A stretch of 64,000 bases of DNA from Ruminiclostridium cellobioparum subsp. termitidis CT1112 (GTDB lineage: Bacteria > Bacillota > Clostridia > Acetivibrionales > DSM-1351), in assembly GCF_000350485.1 (NCBI RefSeq), contig NZ_AORV01000021.1, positions 62,001 to 126,000 of the forward strand. Reading direction: 5' to 3'. Of this stretch, positions 43,841 through 53,906 are shown in pieces. Every line of letters begins with the position of its first letter. Position 1 is the stretch's first letter. The notes beneath the pieces are model-generated. The model worked only from the letters and a program-made list of their open reading frames with translations. It was not told where the DNA came from and ran no database searches. Made by a program: the position numbers and the translations under genes.

Positions 43841-45472
43841 CTATTTTATAGCTTCCAAAATTGATTTTTCCACCAGCTTCAGCTTGGCTGCAACTTCATC
43901 AATCTCAACATCCGATCTTTCCTGTTTGAGATCTCCCTTGAGAATCTCAGCCAGTTCCTCAAATTCCTCCCGCAGGGTATCCAGCATCTCAACCACGGCC
44001 AGCCTTCTGAATCTCTTCCTGACATCAGCATTCGGAATACTTTCATATACATTTTCCGTACTTATCACATAGCTGTCACCTCTTGCCGGAATAATACATT
44101 TCAGTCCGAACTCATCAGTTATGCTCTGTGCAAATTCATTCATTACCTCAAGTTCACCGTGAACAATGAATACCTGCTTGGGCTTTTTGCCAATGCTGCC
44201 TATCCACGACAGAAGCCCCGCTTTGTCGGCGTGTCCGGAAAATCCGTCAATGGCTTCTATCCTTGCATTTACAGAAATCTCCTCACCAAATAGTTTCACC
44301 ATGGACGCCCCATCCAGAAGTCTCCTTCCCAAGGTACCCTCCGCCTGGTAACCAACAAAGAGAATAGTGGATTCCTTCCTCCACAGGTTGTGCTTGAGGT
44401 GATGTTTGATTCTGCCCGCTTCACACATACCGCTTGCAGATATGATTATGGTACTTTCAGTATTCTCATTAAGCTTTTTGGATTCTTCAGGAGACTGCGT
44501 AAACTTAAGTGCCGGGAAATCCAGCGGATTATCCCCGTTTGCAATATATTGCTTTGCCTCTTCATCAAAGCAGTCAAGATTCTCTCTGAATATCTGGGTC
44601 GCCGACGTAGCAAGAGGGCTGTCGACATATACTGGAATGTTTAAAATCCTGTTGACCGCATCCCCAAAAACATCCATGTATTTGTTAAGATCATAAATTA
44701 TTTCCTGGGTCCTTCCCACTGCAAAGGATGGTATTATAACATTTCCTCCTTTGGCAATAGTCTCGGTAATTATATTGATAAGCCTTTCCAGTCTGTCCTT
44801 ATCCTTTTTCAGCGTATGAAGCCTGTTACCGTAAGTTGATTCCACCACGAGATAATCGGCCTCGGCAATCACTGCCGGGTCCCTTAATAATGGAATTCCC
44901 TTGTTGCCGAGATCGCCGCTGAATACTATCTTGGTATCCTTTCCGTTTTCCCTGATCCAAATTTCGATTATTGCAGAGCCCAGAATATGCCCCGCATCAT
45001 TAAATCTGACACGGATACCGTCTGCTATACCGATTGCCTCTCCGTAGGGCACACCCTTAAACAAGCTCAGGCAGTCGGTGGCCTCCTTTACGGTATATAG
45101 AGGTTCAACAGGTGATTTGCCCGCTCTTTGCCTTTTCCTGTTGAGCCATTCATTTTCCATCTCCTGTATGTGACCGCTGTCAGGAAGCATTATTCCACAC
45201 AGTTGAACCGTTGGTTTTGTAGCATAGATCGTACCTTTGAAACCATCCATGAAAAGCTTTGGAATTCTTCCGCTGTGATCTATATGAGCGTGTGTGAGCA
45301 GCATAAAATCCAATTCTCCCGGATTGAACGGGAAAGGTTCGGCATTTAAAAGCACCTCATTGGCCCTGCCCTGAAACATGCCGCAGTCCACAAGGAATTT
45401 TTTATCACCTGTCTCTATTAAATAACAAGAACCTGTTACTGTTTTAGCTGCTCCGAGAAATGTAATATTCAT
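43841..45472 (-). CDS. MBL-fold beta-CASP nuclease (RNA-processing exonuclease family)
   Basis: The 543-residue protein has a metallo-beta-lactamase domain with LLTHAHIDHSGR (His61, His63, Asp65, His66), an inserted beta-CASP domain (TQIFRENLDCFDEEAKQY to SASGMCEAGRIKHHL) and the RMMBL motif FSGHADKAGLLSW, then a C-terminal helical tail. Related archaeal/bacterial proteins cut RNA; the bacterial members of this subgroup (YsgC/CPSF-like) have no firm role. It is not RNase J, which is shorter in motif order and has a different C-domain. The start at 45472 follows AAAAGGGG; the frame extends 19 codons upstream into the EamA gene end. Confidence 0.87.
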   Translation of the reverse strand: MNITFLGAAKTVTGSCYLIETGDKKFLVDCGMFQGRANEVLLNAEPFPFNPGELDFMLLTHAHIDHSGRIPKLFMDGFKGTIYATKPTVQLCGIMLPDSGHIQEMENEWLNRKRQRAGKSPVEPLYTVKEATDCLSLFKGVPYGEAIGIADGIRVRFNDAGHILGSAIIEIWIRENGKDTKIVFSGDLGNKGIPLLRDPAVIAEADYLVVESTYGNRLHTLKKDKDRLERLINIITETIAKGGNVIIPSFAVGRTQEIIYDLNKYMDVFGDAVNRILNIPVYVDSPLATSATQIFRENLDCFDEEAKQYIANGDNPLDFPALKFTQSPEESKKLNENTESTIIISASGMCEAGRIKHHLKHNLWRKESTILFVGYQAEGTLGRRLLDGASMVKLFGEEISVNARIEAIDGFSGHADKAGLLSWIGSIGKKPKQVFIVHGELEVMNEFAQSITDEFGLKCIIPARGDSYVISTENVYESIPNADVRKRFRRLAVVEMLDTLREEFEELAEILKGDLKQERSDVEIDEVAAKLKLVEKSILEAIK

Positions 45473-45512
45473 AACAGCACCCCTTTTCATAGTATATTCA
45501 TTGATATAATTT

Positions 45513-46415
45513 CTATGACAGTCCTGCAAATTCCTGCTTTTTTAAAGCAGTTTCCCGTTTCTTCGACAAAAAATATGTATAAATGCATCTCAAGGTAATA
45601 ATAATCAGTACAATGCTTCCACCTATGAGTGAATAAATACCGGGCACCTCATGAACCACAAGAGCTACCCATATGGGATTTAAAATGGGTTCTATAACCG
45701 GAATCAGCACTGCTTCAAGAGCAGAAACATTTTTAATTGCAACTGAGAATAAAACATATGAGAAGCCCAGCTGAAAAATACCAAGAAGTCCTATTCCCAT
45801 CACACTTTTTGCATCCGGTAGGGATTGGAACATAAAAGGCAGGCCTATAACAGCAGTCATTATATTTCCCCAGAAAATTCTGTCCAGGGGTGAATCATCC
45901 TTTTGAAGCCTTAAAAGCAGGGCGACAAAAGCAAAAAATACTCCGCTGCTTATTGCGATGAGATTCCCAATCATTCCTCCCGAACTTAACTTATCAATAA
46001 AGAAAAGTATCATTCCCCCAAATACCACAGCTATCGTAATGACATCATACCATCTTACCTTCTCTTTTAGAAAAATTGCTCCGAATATTGCCACATATAT
46101 GGGGGCGGTATATTGGAGGATTATGGCATTGGCCGCAGTCGTAAGCTTTGTAGCCGCAACAAATGTAATTACGGTGGCGGCATATACAAACGCTGTCGCG
46201 AATTTTAAAAAGTTAAACTTGAAATCAGGCTTTTTTATAAAAAATAAAATCAAAAGGGCAGCGATTAGACTGCGGGCTCCCGCAATGGCTATGGGATTCC
46301 AGTTCACAAGCTTTATGAGCAGCCCTCCCAGACTCCAGAGAACTGCTGTCAGTGCAAGAAAAAACAACGCCAAACTTCTCTTTGGCGTTATGTCATTTAT
46401 ATTTAACTTAAACAT
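45513..46415 (-). CDS. DMT superfamily (EamA) transporter
   Basis: The 300-residue protein has ten predicted membrane helices in two EamA repeats (GGLLIKLVNWNPIAIAGARSLIAALL in the first; SALEAVLIPVIEPILNPIWVALV in the second). Family members export metabolites such as amino acids; the substrate is not predictable. It lies downstream of the first M42 peptidase gene with a 14-nt gap, so it may be in that operon and could export amino acids or dipeptides (inference). Confidence 0.85.
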   Translation of the reverse strand: MFKLNINDITPKRSLALFFLALTAVLWSLGGLLIKLVNWNPIAIAGARSLIAALLILFFIKKPDFKFNFLKFATAFVYAATVITFVAATKLTTAANAIILQYTAPIYVAIFGAIFLKEKVRWYDVITIAVVFGGMILFFIDKLSSGGMIGNLIAISSGVFFAFVALLLRLQKDDSPLDRIFWGNIMTAVIGLPFMFQSLPDAKSVMGIGLLGIFQLGFSYVLFSVAIKNVSALEAVLIPVIEPILNPIWVALVVHEVPGIYSLIGGSIVLIIITLRCIYTYFLSKKRETALKKQEFAGLS

Positions 46416-46429
46416 TTAACCGTATCCCA

Positions 46430-47416
46430 TCATTTATAGTTTTTTATAAAGAGCGAAGTGAGTTTTACACAGTTTTCCAGATCCTCAAGGCTGACCATTT
46501 CGGCAGGAGAATGCACATACCTGCACGGAATGGAAATTCCTCCGCAGGGGACTCCCATACCTGTTGTCTGTATGGCGCCGGGATCACTGCCGCCTCTGTC
46601 CAAAAGCTCCAGTGTATATGGAATTCCATTTTCAACCGCCAAATTTTCAAGCTCCCTCCGGATTGCCGGATGGGCAAGATAGGAACTGTCCTTTACCTTT
46701 ATGGCAGGTCCGCCTCCAAGCTTTACTTCCCGCTTGTCACATTCGGGGGTATCACCTGTTATTGTCACGTCCAGGGCGATGGCACAGTCGGGCATTATTC
46801 CGAATGCGGCCGTTTTTGCTCCTCTGAGCCCCACCTCCTCCTGGGTTGTAAAAACAAAGTAAATTTCGTTATCGGTTTTGGGCAGTGATTTTATTAGTTC
46901 TATAAGTACGGCACAGCCGCTTCTGTCGTCCATGGCCTTTGAGATGGCACAGTTTCCCTGAACGGTGAAATCTCCTACAAAGTTGGCCGTATCACCTATT
47001 CTGACCAGTTTTTCGGTCTCTTCCCTGCTTCTGCACCCTATGTCGATATACATTTTCGCCAGCTTAAGACCTCTGATATCCTCAAGTTTTTCCTCCTTGC
47101 TTACGGTTCCGGTGGTTCCGTTCCTGAACCGGACTCTCTGTCCCAGCGCGGTCAGCTGTGACACCCCGCCTACATTGGAAAATCTGATAAAGCCATTGTC
47201 ATCAATGAAAGTTGCAATAACACCTATCTCGTCCATATGTGCCGCAAGCATGATTTTCTTCTTCTTACCCCTTTTAACGGCTATCAGATTGCCCATGGCA
47301 TCAACTCTTATCTCATCTACATGTTTTTTTATCTCATTTGTTATGGTTTCTCTTATTTCATCCTCATTGCCTGAAACTCCAAATACCTGGGTTACCAATT
47401 TTAATGTTTCCTGCAT
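46430..47416 (-). CDS. M42 family aminopeptidase (paralogue 1)
   Basis: The 328-residue protein is an M42 glutamyl/lysyl aminopeptidase-like dinuclear metallopeptidase. It has AHMDEIG (metal His and Asp), AMDDRSGCAVLIEL (bridging Asp), TTQEEVGLRGA (catalytic Glu and ligand Glu), ALDVTITGD (ligand Asp) and the final ligand His in CRYVHSPAEMV. These cytoplasmic enzymes form large tetrahedral complexes that remove N-terminal residues from peptides. GGAGG precedes the start. Third in a row of three paralogues, next to peptide transporters. Confidence 0.92.
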   Translation of the reverse strand: MQETLKLVTQVFGVSGNEDEIRETITNEIKKHVDEIRVDAMGNLIAVKRGKKKKIMLAAHMDEIGVIATFIDDNGFIRFSNVGGVSQLTALGQRVRFRNGTTGTVSKEEKLEDIRGLKLAKMYIDIGCRSREETEKLVRIGDTANFVGDFTVQGNCAISKAMDDRSGCAVLIELIKSLPKTDNEIYFVFTTQEEVGLRGAKTAAFGIMPDCAIALDVTITGDTPECDKREVKLGGGPAIKVKDSSYLAHPAIRRELENLAVENGIPYTLELLDRGGSDPGAIQTTGMGVPCGGISIPCRYVHSPAEMVSLEDLENCVKLTSLFIKNYK

Positions 47417-47558
47417 AATAGTCCTCCAAACTAAAGTTTTATATCTGCTTGAGCCATTATCTCAGCTCGAATACACTGTCACTGCATATTAATAATTCTG
47501 ATCACAGTCTGCTGCTTCCTTGACTGCTGCTCTATCCTTGACTATTGCTGTTTTCTTT

Positions 47559-48593
47559 CTACTGCTGCCTTAAAAATTCCTTGTCTTTGCTGATTTGATA
47601 CAGAGCAGCAATGGTAAGGCGTTCAACTGCCTCATAATCCCTTATATCCATTACCGATACGGGAGAATGTATATATCTGCAGGGTACCGAGATGGATGCG
47701 GTTTTGACACCCGTACCCGTTCTCTGAATCTGTCCCGCATCATTTCCTCCCGTAGTAGTCTGTTTGTATTGAACTTTTATGTTGTTTTGAACTGCCACCT
47801 CGTACAGGTATTGAACCAACTCCCTGTCGCAGTAGCAGGTCCTGTCCATTATGGTCAGAGCCGCACCGTTTCCAAGTATGGTTGAATAGTCATGCTTCTC
47901 CACATCGGGTACATCAGCGCAGGTAGTACCTTCAATAACCAATGCCACATCTGGCATTACATTGTATGCGGCAACCTGTGCACCTCTGAGTCCCACTTCT
48001 TCCTGGACCGTAAAGCAGGCGTAGAGATCAAAGTCGTAGCTGTGCTTGAGCGCCTCAATCAGCACTGCACAGCCCACCCTGTCGTCAAGAGCTTTTGCTT
48101 TTATGCAATCCGGGCCAAGCTGTATGAAATCGCTGTCAAAAGCAATAAATTCACCCAGTGGAGCAAGCTTTTCAGCCTCGTCCTTTGAGTCGGCGCCGAT
48201 ATCAATATATAAATTTTTAATCTTGGATATTTTTTGTCTCTCTTCCCGCTCCTGCTGGTGTATCGGCTTTATCCCTATAACTCCGCCCAGTTTCTTTTTT
48301 CCGATTACAACTTTTTTCCCCGGAAGGATTCTGTCATCTATGCCTCCAACCGCTTTAAACTTTATAAAGCCTTTTTCGGTATGTCCCGATACAATGAAAC
48401 CAACCTCATCCATATGTGCCGACAGCATGACCTTTAACTTGCTGCTGCCGCCTTTTTTAAAGGTTATGATATTACCGATGGAGTCCACCATGTAGGAATC
48501 ACACAGGTTTTGTATTTTGTCAATGATAAATTCCCTTACCTCATTTTCATTGCCCGATACACCGTTCAAATCCGTCAACTCTTTTATAAGCAT
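47559..48593 (-). CDS. M42 family aminopeptidase (paralogue 2)
   Basis: The 344-residue protein has all M42 landmarks: AHMDEVGFIV, ALDDRVGCAVLIEAL, TVQEEVGLRGAQVAAY, VIEGTTCAD and PCRYIHSPVSVMD. It is somewhat longer than paralogue 1 at the apical domain. It starts 10 nt before the end of the paralogue 3 gene, so the two are coupled, and has GGGGG upstream. Paralogues probably differ in preferred N-terminal residue and may co-assemble, as reported for archaeal TET peptidases (family knowledge). Confidence 0.92.
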   Translation of the reverse strand: MLIKELTDLNGVSGNENEVREFIIDKIQNLCDSYMVDSIGNIITFKKGGSSKLKVMLSAHMDEVGFIVSGHTEKGFIKFKAVGGIDDRILPGKKVVIGKKKLGGVIGIKPIHQQEREERQKISKIKNLYIDIGADSKDEAEKLAPLGEFIAFDSDFIQLGPDCIKAKALDDRVGCAVLIEALKHSYDFDLYACFTVQEEVGLRGAQVAAYNVMPDVALVIEGTTCADVPDVEKHDYSTILGNGAALTIMDRTCYCDRELVQYLYEVAVQNNIKVQYKQTTTGGNDAGQIQRTGTGVKTASISVPCRYIHSPVSVMDIRDYEAVERLTIAALYQISKDKEFLRQQ

Positions 48594-49633
48594 AGTAATT
48601 CCCCCAACTGTTCACTGCTTAATTTAGCAAATTCCGAAACCATTCTGGCTGTATATTTTATATCCTCCAGATTTACCGTTTCAATAGCCGTATGCATATA
48701 TCTTATGGGTATTGAAAGCAGAGCCGTAGGTATTCCTGCAGCACTGACCTGTGTTGCCCATGCCTCTGTTCCCGTATCCCCGGCTTCGACCATTTTTTGA
48801 AACGGAATACCGTTTTCCTTCCCCAGTTCAAAGATTTTTGATACCAGCCTGGGCTGTAAATTCGGTCCTATGGATATCTCCGGTCCCTTTCCCGGCGTTG
48901 AAGACACATCCTTCGGCAGATCCGGAATATCTCCGTGACAGGTATCTATGACTATTGCGGCATCTGGCCGAAGTGCATATGATGCCGTCATAACTCCCGT
49001 CAGATAGGTTTCCTCCTGTGTGGAGGCTACGAATATCAAATCATTTTCATGATTGACATCCTTGAGCAGCCTGAGTATTTCAAGCATGCAGGCAATGCTG
49101 GCCCTGTTGTCCATGGCCTTTCCACTGACCTTTTGATCGTTCATTTTTATAAATTTTGATCTTAATGACACAGTATCTCCAACCGATACATATTTTTTCA
49201 GTTCATCCCCGCACAAACCCGTATCTATCCTGATATCGCGCAGTTTTACAGCTTTGCCCACATCTTCGGCCTTCAGCAGATGCGGAGGCGTAGCTCCAAT
49301 AATTCCGACAACATCCTGTCTTCCGTGGATTATTACCTCCTGGGCCAATAGTATCTTGCTGTCTATTCCGCCCACATTTGTAATCCCCACAAAGCCTTTA
49401 TCGTCCACGGAATTAACCAGAAAACCGATCTCGTCTATGTGTGCGGTTATCATCAGTCTCTTTGCGGCTTTGTTATATCCCTTTTTCAAACAAATCACAT
49501 TAAAAAACTTATCCACCCGAACCTGATCACACCAGTCAGAAAACAGGACAGAGCATTTTTCAGCCGCATCCTTCTCATAACCCGGTACAGCAACAAGCTG
49601 TGATAAGTACTCCAAATTTTGAATTATACCCAT
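48584..49633 (-). CDS. M42 family aminopeptidase (paralogue 3, divergent)
   Basis: The 349-residue protein is the first and most divergent of the three. Metal ligands are kept in AHIDEIGFLV and IRYMHTAIETV, but the bridging-Asp motif reads AMDNRASIACMLEIL (DNR instead of DDR) and the catalytic segment is STQEETYLTGV (EET instead of EEVG). The essential Asp and Glu-Glu remain, so it is probably active with altered specificity. The ribosome site is weak. It heads the three-gene operon. Confidence 0.9.
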   Translation of the reverse strand: MGIIQNLEYLSQLVAVPGYEKDAAEKCSVLFSDWCDQVRVDKFFNVICLKKGYNKAAKRLMITAHIDEIGFLVNSVDDKGFVGITNVGGIDSKILLAQEVIIHGRQDVVGIIGATPPHLLKAEDVGKAVKLRDIRIDTGLCGDELKKYVSVGDTVSLRSKFIKMNDQKVSGKAMDNRASIACMLEILRLLKDVNHENDLIFVASTQEETYLTGVMTASYALRPDAAIVIDTCHGDIPDLPKDVSSTPGKGPEISIGPNLQPRLVSKIFELGKENGIPFQKMVEAGDTGTEAWATQVSAAGIPTALLSIPIRYMHTAIETVNLEDIKYTARMVSEFAKLSSEQLGELLCL

Positions 49634-49801
49634 GAGTCAAATTCCCAACCTTTTTTTCTTTATTCTTTTCAATAATTCAATTTTATCAAATAAATTAAGA
49701 CTTTCCTAGCAAAGTTTGCTATTTTTGAATGAATCTATTGTTTAACTCTTTATGCAATGTGGTTAAATGTGGTTATTGGTAAAATAATTATAAGTTTACT
49801 A

Positions 49802-49830
49802 TTGACTTAATTCCATTTTTTTATTATACT
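49802..49830 (+). promoter_or_regulatory. Sigma-A-type promoter of the tRNA pair
   Basis: A TTGACT -35, a 17-nt spacer and a TATACT -10 end 19 nt before the first tRNA. Confidence 0.75.
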
Positions 49831-49848
49831 AAAACTCGTCCTTTTCGA

Positions 49849-49925
49849 GGGCCTTTAGCTCAGTTGGTTAGAGCAACCGGCTCATAACCGGTTGGTCCGG
49901 GGTTCGAATCCCTGAAGGCCCACCA
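49849..49925 (+). tRNA. tRNA with CAT anticodon, probably tRNA-Ile2
   Basis: The acceptor stem GGGCCTT pairs with AAGGCCC, with encoded ACCA. The anticodon stem ACCGG/CCGGT encloses CTCATAA, anticodon CAT. The loop CTCATAA and the CTTTAGCTCAG entry match tRNA-Ile2 (lysidine-modified, reads AUA) better than elongator tRNA-Met, whose loop is usually TTCATAC. It is not initiator tRNA, which lacks a paired 1-72 end. Confidence 0.85.
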
Positions 49926-49989
49926 CAACCTTAATCATTAATTAGTTTTTTTAAAGGCATTTCTTTGCTCCCGCGAAGATAAGAATTGC

Positions 49990-50065
49990 GCCCAGATAGC
50001 TCAGTCGGTAGAGCAGGGGACTGAAAATCCCCGTGTCGCTGGTTCGATTCCGGCTCTGGGCACCA
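49990..50065 (+). tRNA. tRNA-Phe (anticodon GAA)
   Basis: The acceptor stem GCCCAGA pairs with TCTGGGC, with encoded ACCA. The anticodon stem GGGGA/TCCCC encloses CTGAAAA, anticodon GAA. It is 64 nt after tRNA-Ile2 with no promoter between, so co-transcribed. A partial copy of its 3' end lies at 56279-56306. Confidence 0.95.
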
Positions 50066-50110
50066 AAAAAACCTGTAATCACCGGTATACCAGTGACTAC
50101 AGGTTTTTTT
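50065..50110. terminator. Terminator shared by the tRNA pair and oppA1
   Basis: A stem (AAAAAAACCTGTA.TCAC with GTGA.TACAGGTTTTTTT) directly follows tRNA-Phe and ends 8 nt from the oppA1 stop; T runs are present on both strands. Confidence 0.85.
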
Positions 50111-50117
50111 AATCAAA

Positions 50118-51740
50118 TTATTTAAAGGATGCCCAGTTAAAAATTACCCATCCAAGTTTTGTATTAACTACCCCCTGTAAATCCTTGGATACAACAACAG
50201 GTTGTGTATAGAAAAATAACGGAGCTATTGGAGAATCCTCCATAAAGATTTTTTCTGCATCATGGAATATCTGAATACGTTTTGTAGCATCTGTTTCTTT
50301 TCTTGCTGCCGAAATCAATTCATCGTATTTTGGATTGCTGTACTTGGCGTTATTCTGTCCGTTTCCAGTTGTAAATATATCCATAAAGGTTGAGGGGTCC
50401 AAATAATCCCCTAACCAACCGTTTCTATTTATGCTGTAAACACCATCTTTTCTTGACTGTTGGAATACATTCCATTCCTGGGCCAGAATTTCAACTTCAA
50501 CACCTAGATTTTCCTTCCACATCTGCTGTATAGCTTCAGCAACAGGCTCATGTCCTGCACCGGTATTCAAACCGTATGTAATTTTGGGCAACCCTTTTCC
50601 GTCTGGATAGCCTGCCTCAGCAAGAAGTTTCCTGGCCTCGGCAATATTCTTCTGGTAATCTTCCTGTTTTGCGGAGATTAACTCTCCTGCAGTTGTACGG
50701 AAGTCAGGCTCCTGCTTAACATCAGCAATACCATATGGTACGAAGCCTGATGCCGGAGTTTCTCCGCCTTTTCGAACCTTTTCAACCAGATAATTACGGT
50801 CTATAGCCAATGAGAAGGCCTTTCTTACTTTTGGATTATCAAAGGGAGGCTTGTTGTTTACAAGATCGATATAGTAGTTTCCGAGTAATGGAAATATTAT
50901 CAAATTACCGGCTTCTTTTTCAGCTGCAAATTCGTCGGTGGGGATGTTCTTTGCATAAACAACCTGACCATTTTTAAACGCGCTCAAAATAGCATTCTGA
51001 TCATTCATCAGATACCACTCGATCTTTGGTGCTACAATAGAGTCTTTACCCCAGTAAGTATCACTTTTTTCAAAGGTAATCTTTGAATCATGCTCCCAGC
51101 TTGTGAGTTTGTAGGGACCGTTTCCTATATAGGTCTTTGGATCAAGTGCCCATTTGGATGCATCCTTTGACACGATATCTTCCCTCTGAGGCACCAAAAC
51201 AGGGAATGCAACTATCTCAGTGAAGAACGGGCATGGATTTTCAAGAGTTACTTCAAGAGTTTTATCATTAATAGCCTTTACGCCCAATGTATTAATATCA
51301 GCTTCACCTGAATTGATTTTTTCGCCATTCTTGATGAAGTAGATGTAGTATGCATAGTCAGCAGCTGTTTCCTTGTCAACCGTCCTTTTCCATGAGTAAA
51401 TAAAATCATTTGAAGTTAAATCTTTGCCGTCAGACCATTTTGCATCCTTACGAATGTGGAATGTCCAAACGAGACCGTCGGAACTGATTTCCCATTTTTC
51501 AGCGGCACCGGGTACGATTGTTCCGTCTTTACCGATAGTGGCTAAACCTTCAAATCCGCATAAAATGTAATTTCCTCCGTCAACTGAATTATTGAGGGAC
51601 GGATCCAGTGTTTTTGGCTCGGAAGCTATAGTTGCGCTGATAGCCTTTCCGGAACTTGTGGAGTTTGAAGAACTTCCACAGCCTGCAAATACTGCTACCA
51701 ATACAGTAAGAGCAAGAATAAGAACTAGTGTTCTTTTCAT
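50118..51740 (-). CDS. oppA: Oligopeptide-binding lipoprotein (system 1)
   Basis: The 540-residue protein has a lipoprotein signal with lipobox VFAGC (Cys at about 21) and a family 5 solute-binding domain (SBP_bac_5): EPKTLDPSLNN, WTFHIRKDAKWSDGKDLTSNDFIYSWKR, and GNGPYKLTSWEHD. It captures peptides outside the membrane for the adjacent OppBCDF transporter. The start has AGGGGG. It is last in the operon, 180 nt after oppF1. Confidence 0.92.
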   Translation of the reverse strand: MKRTLVLILALTVLVAVFAGCGSSSNSTSSGKAISATIASEPKTLDPSLNNSVDGGNYILCGFEGLATIGKDGTIVPGAAEKWEISSDGLVWTFHIRKDAKWSDGKDLTSNDFIYSWKRTVDKETAADYAYYIYFIKNGEKINSGEADINTLGVKAINDKTLEVTLENPCPFFTEIVAFPVLVPQREDIVSKDASKWALDPKTYIGNGPYKLTSWEHDSKITFEKSDTYWGKDSIVAPKIEWYLMNDQNAILSAFKNGQVVYAKNIPTDEFAAEKEAGNLIIFPLLGNYYIDLVNNKPPFDNPKVRKAFSLAIDRNYLVEKVRKGGETPASGFVPYGIADVKQEPDFRTTAGELISAKQEDYQKNIAEARKLLAEAGYPDGKGLPKITYGLNTGAGHEPVAEAIQQMWKENLGVEVEILAQEWNVFQQSRKDGVYSINRNGWLGDYLDPSTFMDIFTTGNGQNNAKYSNPKYDELISAARKETDATKRIQIFHDAEKIFMEDSPIAPLFFYTQPVVVSKDLQGVVNTKLGWVIFNWASFK

Positions 51741-51922
51741 TGTTATACCCCCTATTATTTAGATTTTAGTTAAAAAATATCTATAAATTAAATCCAATAT
51801 TACAAATTTTGAGATTTCAACAGTATAAAATAATTTATACCTTTTATATTTTTAACTGAATGTCGACCTCATTAAGTTAAAATGAACCTGTAACATCTTG
51901 TAATATGGAAAACTTATACCAA

Positions 51923-52906
51923 TCAGATTTTACCGGTAAAGTGGCAAGCTACATAGTGACCATTACCCTGGTCTTTAAATTCAGGTATCTGCTGTGAGCA
52001 CAGATCCTTCGCAAAAGGACATCTTGTCCTGAATTTGCAGCCTGAAGGAGGATTTACGGGTGATGGTATTTCACCCTTCAGGATGATTCTGTTCCTCTTT
52101 TTTGCCATTTCGGGATCTGGCTCCGGAATTGCTGTAAGCAGTGCCTGAGTATACGGATGCAGAGGATTTTTATAAAGTTCCTCCGATTCGACCAACTCAA
52201 CGAAATGCCCCAAATACATAACCCCGACCCTGTCACAGGTATGTCTGACAACACCGAGATCATGGGAGATGAACAGATACGTGAGGTTCAATCTTTCCTG
52301 CATCTCCTCAAGTGTATTTATAATCTGTGCTCTGATAGATACATCAAGCGCAGAAACAGGTTCGTCACAAACAATGAATTCAGGCTCCACCGCTATGGCG
52401 CGGGCTATACCGATTCTTTGACGCTGGCCGCCTGAAAATTCATGCGGATAACGTGAAGAGTGTTCCGTATTGAGACCGACAAGCTTTAGGAGGTCTCTTA
52501 TTTTGTCTTCCCTGTCCTTTTTTGAAGAGGCAAGTTTGTGAATATCCAAAGCCTCACCAACAATGTCGGAGACAGTCATACGCGGGTCAAGTGATGCATA
52601 TGGATCCTGGAAAATATATTGCATCTTCTTTCTGTAAGGCAATAGTTTATCCTTTCGGAGTTTTGTTATATCGACTCCGGAAAATTTAATCCGGCCATCA
52701 GTAAGATCATAGATTCGCAGGATTGAACGTCCGAGAGTTGTCTTTCCCGAACCGGATTCACCCACAAGACCAAGAGTCTCGCCTCTATATATATTAAATG
52801 TAACGTCATCAACAGCTTTAACAGACGCTTTTTCTCCCAGGTTATTTCTTATGTGAAAATATTGTTTAAGATTATTGACTTCTAATAGAACTTCTGAATT
52901 AACCAT
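51923..52906 (-). CDS. oppF: Oligopeptide ABC transporter ATP-binding protein OppF (system 1)
   Basis: The 327-residue ATPase has Walker [13 protein letters not shown], signature [14 protein letters not shown], Walker [14 protein letters not shown], and the C-terminal oligopeptide-transporter Cys-rich motif ([17 protein letters not shown]). OppF and OppD are the two nucleotide-binding subunits powering import. It starts 8 nt inside the end of oppD1. Confidence 0.93.
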   Translation of the reverse strand: MVNSEVLLEVNNLKQYFHIRNNLGEKASVKAVDDVTFNIYRGETLGLVGESGSGKTTLGRSILRIYDLTDGRIKFSGVDITKLRKDKLLPYRKKMQYIFQDPYASLDPRMTVSDIVGEALDIHKLASSKKDREDKIRDLLKLVGLNTEHSSRYPHEFSGGQRQRIGIARAIAVEPEFIVCDEPVSALDVSIRAQIINTLEEMQERLNLTYLFISHDLGVVRHTCDRVGVMYLGHFVELVESEELYKNPLHPYTQALLTAIPEPDPEMAKKRNRIILKGEIPSPVNPPSGCKFRTRCPFAKDLCSQQIPEFKDQGNGHYVACHFTGKI

Positions 52907-53906
52907 TATTTTTTACCTCCCCGCTGTTATTTGCCCTCTCGTCATAAAGCCAGCAGGCGGTTCTATGTCCATCTTCTGTGGCATATTCAGCCGGCATGTG
53001 GTTGATACAGACTTTAAGACAACTCTCGCATCTTGGCGCGAATGCACAACCTTTGGGAAGATTCAGAAGATCAATAGGATTTCCCTTTATGGGAATAAGC
53101 TTTTCACCCCTTTTTTTCAAGTCGGGCAGGGAGCGTATCAACCCCTTTGTGTATGGGTGGCGGGAATTATGGAAAATGCTGTATACAGAACCCTGTTCAA
53201 CAATTCTTCCTCCGTACATGACAATAACGTCATCAGCCATATCAGCAACTATTCCGAGATCATGTGTTATAAGGACAATGGCCATACCGGTTTTTTTCTG
53301 AATATCCTTAAGCAGTTCAAGTATCTGTGCCTGAATGGTAACATCAAGGGCAGTTGTGGGCTCGTCGGCAATCAGAAGTTTGGGAGCTCCTGCAAGTGCC
53401 ATGGCTATCATTGCCCTTTGGCGCATTCCGCCTGAAAATTCATGCGGATACTGAGACAAACGTTTTTCGGGTACATTTATACCAACCAGGGTTAACAATT
53501 CAATTGATCTTTTCCTGACTTCTTCTTTTGAGATTTTCCCGTACTTGTGACGCAGGGATTCCGCTAACTGGTTTCCTACAGTAAATACAGGATTCAGACA
53601 GGTCATTGGGTCCTGGAAGATCATTGCTACTTCATTACCGGAAAAATTCAGTCTTTCAGACCTATTCATGGCTGAAACATCTTTTCCGTTAAAAGTAATG
53701 CTGCCCCATACAATTTTTCCGGGCTTATCTATAAGACCCATTATGGAGTAAGAGGAAACACTTTTCCCTGAGCCCGATTCACCTACAATACCCAGAACTT
53801 TTCCGGGTTCAAGGGTATAACTTATGCCATTAACCGCCTTAACCTCACCGGCCGGCGTAAAAAACGAAACTTTCAAATCATTTATTTTAAGTAATTCTTT
53901 AACCAT
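52899..53906 (-). CDS. oppD: Oligopeptide ABC transporter ATP-binding protein OppD (system 1)
   Basis: The 335-residue ATPase has Walker [14 protein letters not shown], signature [15 protein letters not shown], Walker [13 protein letters not shown] and the C-terminal Cys cluster ([17 protein letters not shown]). The open frame extends 18 codons upstream through a copy of the short repeat module, but GGAGG-TTAAT-ATG sets the start at 53906. The ribosome site is thus shared in sequence with rnhA and the hutP-like gene. Confidence 0.93.
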   Translation of the reverse strand: MVKELLKINDLKVSFFTPAGEVKAVNGISYTLEPGKVLGIVGESGSGKSVSSYSIMGLIDKPGKIVWGSITFNGKDVSAMNRSERLNFSGNEVAMIFQDPMTCLNPVFTVGNQLAESLRHKYGKISKEEVRKRSIELLTLVGINVPEKRLSQYPHEFSGGMRQRAMIAMALAGAPKLLIADEPTTALDVTIQAQILELLKDIQKKTGMAIVLITHDLGIVADMADDVIVMYGGRIVEQGSVYSIFHNSRHPYTKGLIRSLPDLKKRGEKLIPIKGNPIDLLNLPKGCAFAPRCESCLKVCINHMPAEYATEDGHRTACWLYDERANNSGEVKNNG

